Under the pieces are notes generated by a model that did no database searches, was not told the DNA's origin, and was given only the letters and a program-made list of their open reading frames with translations. The translations under genes were made by a program, and so were the position numbers. Below are positions 22,039 to 27,976 of a stretch of 27,976 nucleotides of DNA, piece after piece (position 1 is the first letter of the stretch; the number at the start of each line of letters is the position of its first letter). The stretch is from CAYSQW01 sp964433135 (GTDB lineage: Bacteria; Acidobacteriota; Aminicenantia; Aminicenantales; Aminicenantaceae): NCBI GenBank assembly GCA_964433135.1, contig CAYSQW010000047.1, positions 1 to 27,976 of the forward strand, written 5' to 3'.

Positions 22039-24204
22039 ATGGACAGTTCCAAAAGCAAAGGCTCCCGCGTTATCGGCGCCATCATCCTGCTTTTGATCAT
22101 TTTCTTCTTCACCATCGAATTCTTTATCCGAGAAATGCAGGAATTCTCACCGACTTCCATAACCCGAATTCTGCTCTCTACGCTGCAGATCATCGTGTTG
22201 CTCCTTTTTCTGATCCTTTTGTTTGTTCTGGGCCGCAATCTGGCCAAGCTTTTTTTGGAGCGCAAACGCCGCATCGCCGGCTCCCATTTCAAAACGAAAC
22301 TGTTGATGTTTTTCATCGCGCTGTCCCTCATCCCTACGCTGCTGCTTTTCATCTTCGCCAGTGATCTGATCAGCCGCAATATCGAAACCTGGTTCCAAAC
22401 TCCCATCGATAGAATCCTCGACGACACAAAAAGCCTGTCGGAAGGTTTTTATCAAAACAGCGAGGAGATAACGCTTCATTACGCCCAGCAGTTGAGCCGG
22501 GCCATACAGCGTCTGGATCTCATCGACCTGGAGCACAAACGCCCCCTGATGGATTTCACTCGAGAAAAGCTCACAGAGTATAAACTTGACGAGATCGGCG
22601 TTTATCTCGACGATGAAGAGCTTTTTTCCTACATCAATCCCGATCTGCCGCTGCGCGATTATCGGGACCTGAAAACCAATATCGTCAAGCGCGCACACCT
22701 TGGAGAGCTTTTCAACACCAAAGAGACCATGGGGGCGGGAGAAATGATCCGACGCGGCGTTTCTTTTCAAATCCCGGAGGGTCCCAATCTTCTGGTCGTA
22801 ACCGGGAAATACCTTCCCCAGAACTTCGCCGAAAAGATCAACAACATAACCGCCTACGTACAGCGCTACAGGCAGCTCAAGATCCAAAAGAATCCGGTTA
22901 AAACCTTTTATCTCATGACGTTGGTGTTTGTGACGCTGCTTATCATTTTTGCCGCCAGCTGGATCGGATTCCATCTCGCAAAAACCATTACTGTCCCTAT
23001 CGAGAAGTTGGCCAACGCGACCAAGGCGGTTTCGAAAGGGGATCTGAACGTTCGTGTGGAAGATACGGCATCCGACGAGTTGGGAGTCCTGATCGATTCG
23101 TTCAACCAGATGATTTCGGATCTCAACCAAAGTCAGAAAAACATCGCACAGAAAACTTCGGAATCCGAATCACGCCAGCAATATATCGAAACCCTCCTCA
23201 ACAATATCACAACCGGCGTCCTGGCGCTTGATCCGGAAGGAAGAATCACAACGATCAATCCATCGGCAAGAACAATGCTCGCCATCTCTGAGCCTCGACC
23301 CGTATCCAAGATGTACCGCGAGGTTCTCGGGCACGTACGCTATGCGGAAATTTTCAAGAATATTGAGAATGGATTGAAGAACCGTTACCAATACTCGGAA
23401 AAGGAGATCCACATAGATTTCGGAAACCAGACCGTGACGCTCTCTCTGTCCATATCACCGCTGCCTCAAGGAGAGGAAGAATTTTCCGGCATGATCGTCG
23501 TGCTGGACAACCTCACCCAGCTGATCAAAGCCCAAAAGATGGCGGCGTGGAAAGAAGTTGCGCAGCGGGTCGCCCATGAGATAAAAAATCCGCTCACACC
23601 CATCCAGCTTTCCGCTGAGAGGATTATCAAAACTCTCAAGAAATCCGGCGCGGATTCCAGCGCCATCATTCAGGAGGGCGCCCGTACCATCGTAAGCGAA
23701 GCAGGAACCATAAAATCCCTGGTCGACGAATTTTCCAGCTTCGCCCGCATGCCCAAAATTCAACTCGAACCGACGGATCTTCATCTCCTCATAAATCAGA
23801 CGATCTCGCTCTTCACCGGCATTTTCGAGGACATCGAATTCGAGACTTTTTTTTCGGCGGGAATCCCGGAAGAGGTCATGCTCGATGAAGAACAGATGAA
23901 GCGGGTATTCATCAATATCTTCGACAATGCCATCGATGCCATGAACAAGAAGGGCAAGATTCGTATTCAGACCGCGACTGAAAAAATCAACCAGCGTATC
24001 GTCATTACGATCACCGATACCGGCCCGGGCATCCCGATCTCGGATAAAGACAAGCTTTTCCTTCCTTATTATTCCACCAAGAAGAAAGGTTCCGGACTCG
24101 GGTTGGCAATCGTGAGTCAGGTCATCAACGAACACAATGGAACCATTGAAGTCGACAATCAAAAATCCATGGGAGCAAAATTTACTTTACGGATACCAAC
24201 ATGA
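22039..24204 (+). CDS. ntrY: NtrY-like sensor histidine kinase
   Basis: This 721-aa membrane kinase phosphorylates the adjacent NtrX. It has transmembrane helices at about 10-30, 42-66 and 85-111, an extracytoplasmic region from about 112 to 287 and a fourth helix near 289-313. A HAMP domain (about 314-367), a PAS domain (about 380-490) and a HisKA domain follow, with phospho-acceptor His513 in AHEIKNPLTPIQLSAERI. The ATPase domain shows the N-box FINIFDNAIDAM (624-635), DTGPGIP (660-666) and GSGLGLAI (684-691). This is the classic NtrY order. The signal sensed is unknown; in other bacteria NtrY is linked to nitrogen, redox or oxygen control. A weak GGATAAATTC precedes the ATG. The stop overlaps ntrX by ATGA. 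Confidence 0.93.
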   Translation: MDSSKSKGSRVIGAIILLLIIFFFTIEFFIREMQEFSPTSITRILLSTLQIIVLLLFLILLFVLGRNLAKLFLERKRRIAGSHFKTKLLMFFIALSLIPTLLLFIFASDLISRNIETWFQTPIDRILDDTKSLSEGFYQNSEEITLHYAQQLSRAIQRLDLIDLEHKRPLMDFTREKLTEYKLDEIGVYLDDEELFSYINPDLPLRDYRDLKTNIVKRAHLGELFNTKETMGAGEMIRRGVSFQIPEGPNLLVVTGKYLPQNFAEKINNITAYVQRYRQLKIQKNPVKTFYLMTLVFVTLLIIFAASWIGFHLAKTITVPIEKLANATKAVSKGDLNVRVEDTASDELGVLIDSFNQMISDLNQSQKNIAQKTSESESRQQYIETLLNNITTGVLALDPEGRITTINPSARTMLAISEPRPVSKMYREVLGHVRYAEIFKNIENGLKNRYQYSEKEIHIDFGNQTVTLSLSISPLPQGEEEFSGMIVVLDNLTQLIKAQKMAAWKEVAQRVAHEIKNPLTPIQLSAERIIKTLKKSGADSSAIIQEGARTIVSEAGTIKSLVDEFSSFARMPKIQLEPTDLHLLINQTISLFTGIFEDIEFETFFSAGIPEEVMLDEEQMKRVFINIFDNAIDAMNKKGKIRIQTATEKINQRIVITITDTGPGIPISDKDKLFLPYYSTKKKGSGLGLAIVSQVINEHNGTIEVDNQKSMGAKFTLRIPT

Positions 24205-25562
24205 ACTCAGATAAAATTCTAGTTATCGACGACGAGGCCGGGATCCGGTCCTCACTCAAAGGCATACTTGAAGACGAAGGCTACAAGGTAAAGACCGCTT
24301 CTTCCGGAGAGAAGGCCTTGTCCGTGTTAAAATCGGAGCCCTTCGACCTGATATTTCTTGATATTTGGCTGCCGGAGATGAACGGCATCGAAGTCCTCGA
24401 AAATATAAAGGCCGGTGACGAGAGCATTCATGTGATTATGATCACCGGGCACGGATCGGTCGAATCCGCCGTGAAAGCGACCAAACTGGGTGCCTACGAT
24501 TTCCTGGAAAAACCTTTATCCCTGGAAAAAGTGGTGTTAACGGCAAAAAACGCCCTGAAGCAGCTGAAGTTGGAAGAAGAAAACATCCAACTGCGAGAAC
24601 GGATCAAATCCAAATACCGGATGATCGGCAACAGCCCCGCCATCAATAAACTTCAGGAGCAGATCAAGATCGCCGCAACATCCAAAGGCAGCGTGATGAT
24701 CACGGGGGAGAACGGAACGGGCAAGGAGCTTGTGGCGCATTTGATCCATCAGCAGAGCGCCCGCCGCAACAAACGTTTCATTCAGATCAACTGTGCGGCG
24801 ATCCCCGAAGACCTGATGGAAGGAGAGCTTTTCGGATACGCCAAGGGAGCTCTCCCCAATATCAATCGCGACAAAAAAGGAAAGCTGTTTCTGGCCGACG
24901 GCGGAACCTTGTTTCTGGATGAGATCGCTGATTTAAGCCCGAAAATTCAGGCCAGTTTGCTGGCCTTTATCAAGGAAGAAAAGTTCGAGCCTATCGGCTC
25001 CGAAGACACTGTCCGTTCAGACGTGCGCATCATCGCCGCCACCGATAAAGAGCTTCGACAAATGCTGGTTGATGAGACATTTCGGAAGGATCTCTTCTAT
25101 AAACTCAATATCATCCCCATGGTCATCCCTTCCCTCCGGGAGAGAAAACAGGATATCCCCGATCTCATCGATTACTTTCTGCAATATTTCTCCCTCGAAT
25201 CAGGGAAGAAACGTAAAACCATGAAGAAGGAGGCGATGCAGGCCTTTATCAATTATTCCTGGCCTGGGAATGTCAGTGAATTGATCAATGTCATTGAACG
25301 CTTCGTGATCATGGTCAAGGAAGACGAGATCCATCCCACCCACCTCAACCTCCTGGTGGAGCCGAGAGAATCGCAATTTCTCCCTGAATTTCTCGAAAAC
25401 ATCCCGCTTTCCAAGGCTAAGGAACAGTTCGAAAGGGAATACGTTCACAGCGCTTTGATCCGCAGTGAGTGGGACATCCCCAAGGCCGCCCGCGATTTGG
25501 ACCTTGATCCGAAAGATCTTTCGGAGAAGGTCAAACGGCTCGGCATCAATTTCCTCGGATGA
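24201..25562 (+). CDS. ntrX: NtrX-like response regulator with degenerate AAA+ domain
   Basis: The 453-aa protein has a receiver domain with the phosphorylation site Asp54 and conserved Asp10/11, Thr82 and Lys104. An AAA+ domain follows with Walker A GENGTGKE (169-176) and Walker B GGTLFLDEI (234-242). A C-terminal Fis-type helix-turn-helix covers about 425-449. The sigma-54-contacting GAFTGA loop reads GALPNI (216-221). A second arginine-finger position in FRKDLFYKLN is Lys301, and WPGNVSEL has Ser359 for the usual Arg. It is therefore unlikely to be a normal sigma-54 activator, and may act as a DNA-binding repressor or activator independent of sigma-54. The pairing with NtrY by ATGA overlap is clear. 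Confidence 0.9.
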   Translation: MNSDKILVIDDEAGIRSSLKGILEDEGYKVKTASSGEKALSVLKSEPFDLIFLDIWLPEMNGIEVLENIKAGDESIHVIMITGHGSVESAVKATKLGAYDFLEKPLSLEKVVLTAKNALKQLKLEEENIQLRERIKSKYRMIGNSPAINKLQEQIKIAATSKGSVMITGENGTGKELVAHLIHQQSARRNKRFIQINCAAIPEDLMEGELFGYAKGALPNINRDKKGKLFLADGGTLFLDEIADLSPKIQASLLAFIKEEKFEPIGSEDTVRSDVRIIAATDKELRQMLVDETFRKDLFYKLNIIPMVIPSLRERKQDIPDLIDYFLQYFSLESGKKRKTMKKEAMQAFINYSWPGNVSELINVIERFVIMVKEDEIHPTHLNLLVEPRESQFLPEFLENIPLSKAKEQFEREYVHSALIRSEWDIPKAARDLDLDPKDLSEKVKRLGINFLG

Positions 25563-25567
25563 ACCAG

Positions 25568-25603
25568 AAAGCCGTTTGAGGATCCGTTTTATGGGGCTTT
25601 TTT
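25568..25603 (+). terminator. Possible terminator after ntrX
   Basis: AAAGCC (25568-25573) pairs with GGCTTT (25595-25600), followed by three more T. The loop of about 21 nt is long and the stem short, so this is a weak candidate. Confidence 0.35.
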
Positions 25604-25653
25604 CGCTTCCAAACCTCCTATAGCCAGCGGCCTCAACTCTGAAGCATTTTTAT

Positions 25654-25682
25654 TTTACAGGGAAAATCATTTGTGATATCTT
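25654..25682 (+). promoter_or_regulatory. mgtE-recO promoter
   Basis: TTTACA (25654-25659), a 17-nt spacer and TATCTT (25677-25682). The predicted start near 25689 gives a 17-nt leader containing AAAGGA. The leader is far too short for an M-box magnesium riboswitch. Confidence 0.45.
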
Positions 25683-25705
25683 GAGGAACGCGAAAGGAAA
25701 GAACG

Positions 25706-27067
25706 ATGAAAACCGATGCTTTAAGACTGATCGTCAATTCATCGCGGAAGTTTATCAACAGCGGTGCTCTTTCCCGCCTCTGGAACCTGGTGAAAAACTT
25801 TCACCCGGTTGATATCGCCACCCTGATGTCCCACCTGATACACCGGGAAAAGCTGACTCTCTTCAATACCCTGTATGAAAGAGAACCGGAAAAAGCCGCC
25901 GATGTGTTGAGTGAGATCATTCCCGAGGACGCCGCGGAAATTCTGGTCGAGCTGCCGGTCCCCCAAATCTCCGACCTTTTCCAAATGACGCCTTCGGATG
26001 ACGTCGCCCGCATCCTGAATCTCCTTCCGGAAGAGATGAAAACGTCCATCCTGTCTTCGATGGAAGAGAAACCGACCGAAGAAGTAATGGGACTTCTGGA
26101 CCACGAGGAAGAAACGGCGGGGCGTATCATGTCGCCCAACTTCTATGCATTGAACCATCAGACCAATGTCTCGGACGCGATCACGGCCATGCAGCTCGAA
26201 GGGGATGTGGAATCCGCCTTTTATCTCTATGTCATCAATGACGAGGGGGATCTGGTCGGAGTGGTCTCTCTGCGTCAGCTCATGTTTTCCAGACCCAATA
26301 CACCGCTGAAGAACATCATGACCAAAGAGGTCATCAGCGTACACACGGAAACCGATCAGGAGGATGTGGCCCGCATCGTAGCTGATTACAACCTCGTGGC
26401 GATCCCCGTCGTGGATTCCTCCAACAAATTGGTGGGGGTCATAACGGTCGACGACGTTATCGACGTCATTGACAAGGAAGCCACCGAAGACATGTACAAG
26501 ATGGTCTCCCTGGACACAACGGATCGAATCCAGGACAGCCCCTTGACTTCGATCAAGAAACGGCTGCCCTTTTTGCTGTTCAGTCTGCTGACGGCTTCAT
26601 TGGCTCCATTCGTGGTGAACCATTTCAAGGGAACCATTCAGCAGGTCGTCACGCTGGCGGTTTTCATGCCGCTGGTCGCCGCACTGGGCGGCGTCGCCGG
26701 AAACCAGACCATCGCCATCATCGTACGTGAGATCGCCATCGGGCAGGCGGAGTGGATCTCCGCCCGCAAAGCTCTTCTAAAAGAACTCTTGGTCGGTATC
26801 GGGAACGGATTTATCCTGGGAATCGTCCTGGGAACGGCCACCTATTTCATTATCGGCAATCCCTTTCTGGGATTGACTCTCGGACTGGCCGTCATCATAA
26901 ATCTTTTCGTCGCGGCTCTGGTCGGCACGCTGATTCCCCTTTTCCTCAAATTGATCAAGCTGGACCCGGCACTTGGATCCGTCAATCTTCTGACTATGTG
27001 CACCGATTCTTTGGGATTTCTGACATTTCTGGGTTTGGGAACGCTGTTTCTCAAATATTTGATTTGA
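25706..27067 (+). CDS. mgtE: Magnesium transporter MgtE
   Basis: MgtE is a Mg2+-selective channel gated by cytosolic magnesium. The 453-aa protein has the N-terminal helical domain (about 20-130) with repeated DAAEILVELP-type segments, a pair of CBS domains (about 135-260) including the conserved EETAGRIMSP entry and the VDDVIDVID helix, then the membrane domain from about 285 with five helices and the GGVAGNQ pore segment. The length is normal. GAAAGGAAAG precedes the ATG. No M-box fits in the short leader, so magnesium control would be at the protein level. recO follows 4 nt later. Confidence 0.96.
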   Translation: MKTDALRLIVNSSRKFINSGALSRLWNLVKNFHPVDIATLMSHLIHREKLTLFNTLYEREPEKAADVLSEIIPEDAAEILVELPVPQISDLFQMTPSDDVARILNLLPEEMKTSILSSMEEKPTEEVMGLLDHEEETAGRIMSPNFYALNHQTNVSDAITAMQLEGDVESAFYLYVINDEGDLVGVVSLRQLMFSRPNTPLKNIMTKEVISVHTETDQEDVARIVADYNLVAIPVVDSSNKLVGVITVDDVIDVIDKEATEDMYKMVSLDTTDRIQDSPLTSIKKRLPFLLFSLLTASLAPFVVNHFKGTIQQVVTLAVFMPLVAALGGVAGNQTIAIIVREIAIGQAEWISARKALLKELLVGIGNGFILGIVLGTATYFIIGNPFLGLTLGLAVIINLFVAALVGTLIPLFLKLIKLDPALGSVNLLTMCTDSLGFLTFLGLGTLFLKYLI

Positions 27068-27071
27068 TCTC

Positions 27072-27857
27072 ATGCCGCTCGCGCAGTCCGAAGCCATCAT
27101 CTTGAGGACCTTCAACATAGGCGAGCAGGACCGCCTGGTCGTGCTCTTTACCCGGGATTTCGGCCTTATTAAAGGGGTGGCCAAAGGAGCTCGCAAATTC
27201 AAAAGCCGCTTCGGCAGCAGCCTGGAGCCCATGTCTCTGGTGAACGCCTTTTATTATGAAAAGGAATCAAGAGAGCTGGTAACGATCAGCAACTGCGACC
27301 TACGGGAATCCTTTTTCGAAATACAGGCGGATTTCGATGTTTCCGTCGGCCTGAGCTACTTCGCCGAACTGTGTCAGGAATTCTTTCCGGCCCGAGCCAA
27401 GGACGACAGGCTGTTCCGGCTGCTGCTGGCATGTCTGCGGGCGCTTAAAGCCGGCGCTGATTTTAACTTTGTCGGAGCTTACTTCGAAGCATGGTTTTTG
27501 AACATCTGCGGCGTCATGCCCGATTTCCGAACCTGCCGAAAGTGTCGAAAGCCCGCCCCCCGCGGCGGATGGCTGAACGCACGCAGGGACGGCTTGATGT
27601 GTCCCCGCTGCGCTCGCGAACGCAGGGAAGCCGTCTGCCCCGAATTGAGTCCTTTTCTGGATTGGTCCCGAAAAAATCCGCCGGCGGCGGGGCCCGAATC
27701 GCCTTTCCCCCCCCCCCAGATCGCGAATATACGCAAGACGTTCCGCGTCATCGTACTGCATCATATGGAAAAAATCCCCAGAAGCATCGCCACCCTGAAT
27801 CCGAGCCATCACCCCCCTAAAAGCCCCAAAAAACCCTCCGGAAATCCCAAGGGATAA
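27072..27857 (+). CDS. recO: DNA repair protein RecO
   Basis: RecO works with RecR and RecF to load RecA on gapped DNA. The 261-aa protein has the N-terminal OB-fold start (SEAIILRTFNIGEQDRLVVLFTRDFGL), the KGARKFKSRFG loop, a helical middle and a CXXC...CXXC zinc site (CRKC at about 157-160, CPRC at about 177-180). An unbroken run of 11 C (27707-27717) encodes FPPP, after which the frame continues into the expected C-terminal helix region and ends in an unusual basic, proline-rich tail of about 18 residues. It follows mgtE by only 4 nt without a clear ribosome-binding site, so it may be translated by re-initiation. Confidence 0.92.
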   Translation: MPLAQSEAIILRTFNIGEQDRLVVLFTRDFGLIKGVAKGARKFKSRFGSSLEPMSLVNAFYYEKESRELVTISNCDLRESFFEIQADFDVSVGLSYFAELCQEFFPARAKDDRLFRLLLACLRALKAGADFNFVGAYFEAWFLNICGVMPDFRTCRKCRKPAPRGGWLNARRDGLMCPRCARERREAVCPELSPFLDWSRKNPPAAGPESPFPPPQIANIRKTFRVIVLHHMEKIPRSIATLNPSHHPPKSPKKPSGNPKG

Positions 27858-27863
27858 ATCTTC

Positions 27864-27892
27864 TTGACAAATGAAAAATCCGTTGATATAAG
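27864..27892 (+). promoter_or_regulatory. Strong promoter for a gene beyond the window
   Basis: Perfect TTGACA (27864-27869), 17-nt spacer, TATAAG (27887-27892); predicted start near 27899. The leader ends with GAGGAGAAG at 27963-27971, a ribosome-binding site, so the coding region should begin just after 27976. Confidence 0.75.
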
Positions 27893-27907
27893 ATTATTTC
27901 GCTATTA

Positions 27908-27962
27908 GGTTAATATTTGGTTAATATTATCATATTTGGTTAAGTAAGAATTTTTAGGTTAA
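27908..27962 (+). repeat. Four GGTTAA repeats in the leader of the next gene
   Basis: GGTTAA occurs at 27908, 27919, 27938 and 27957. The last three are spaced exactly 19 bp apart, and the second and third share the 12-base ATATTTGGTTAA (27913-27924 and 27932-27943). They follow the promoter directly, so they may be operator half-sites or an RNA feature. Confidence 0.65.
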
Positions 27963-27976
27963 GAGGAGAAGCCGTC

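Noticed and set aside
22147..23130. 327-codon open frame on the minus strand
   Set aside because: It is antisense to ntrY, with no recognisable domains.
25563..25705. M-box magnesium riboswitch before mgtE
   Set aside because: The predicted leader is about 17 nt and the whole gap 143 bp, with no matching structure.
27908..27962. GGTTAA repeats as a CRISPR array
   Set aside because: The repeated unit is only 6-12 bases and the spacing is 11-19 bp, far too short for repeats and spacers.

Overview
The window reads as one contiguous stretch of chromosome from a Gram-negative, probably anaerobic or microaerophilic bacterium of moderately high G+C content. The Gram-negative reading rests on a signal-peptide beta-barrel protein ending in Phe, FtsEX, a RodZ-like protein and an NtrYX pair. 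The anaerobic reading rests on a rubrerythrin/rubredoxin/desulforedoxin/NAD(P)H oxidoreductase operon, a PflA/AmrS-type radical SAM enzyme, NadA, Fe-S assembly genes and an oxygen-independent flavin thymidylate synthase. Gene content would suit Acidobacteriota/Aminicenantota-like lineages, but that placement is an inference only. No insertion sequence, prophage, CRISPR array, tRNA or rRNA was recognised.

Layout. All genes from 317 to 18113 lie on the minus strand and all genes from 18622 to 27857 on the plus strand; the polarity switches in a roughly 500-bp AT-rich gap. Minus side, in transcription order: gdh (large NAD-glutamate dehydrogenase); a reactive-oxygen operon (desulforedoxin-like protein, rubrerythrin-like protein, rubredoxin, FAD oxidoreductase, outer-membrane barrel); purA; an Fe-S operon (nfu, a cysteine desulfurase lacking the PLP lysine, IscU with a zinc-ribbon tail, nadA, nth); a VOC protein coupled to an AmrS-type radical SAM enzyme; archease-rtcB RNA repair; htrA; thyX. 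Plus side: a DUF6677-like membrane protein with a 58-aa partner; ftsE-ftsX; rodZ-like; ntrY-ntrX; mgtE-recO; then a strong promoter with repeated GGTTAA motifs for a gene beyond the window edge.

How the genes work together. The Fe-S operon joins cluster assembly to two proteins that need [4Fe-4S] clusters (NadA, endonuclease III). The rubrerythrin operon supplies a reductase, an electron carrier and a peroxidase. Archease and RtcB form a known RNA-ligation pair. NtrY/NtrX form a two-component system, but NtrX has lost the GAFTGA loop that contacts sigma-54.

Most notable points: (i) the desulfurase carries Asp-Gln where the family has His-Lys, like the unusual Archaeoglobus IscS; (ii) two promoters have a PerR-type 7-1-7 palindrome over the -10 box, perfect at ftsE and 13/15 at the rubrerythrin operon; (iii) at thyX, rodZ and a 13-codon leader before ftsE, the ATG starts 8-9 nt after the -10 hexamer, suggesting leaderless mRNAs; (iv) NtrX is degenerate at several AAA+ positions; (v) an (AT)6 tract lies in the spacer of the Fe-S operon promoter.
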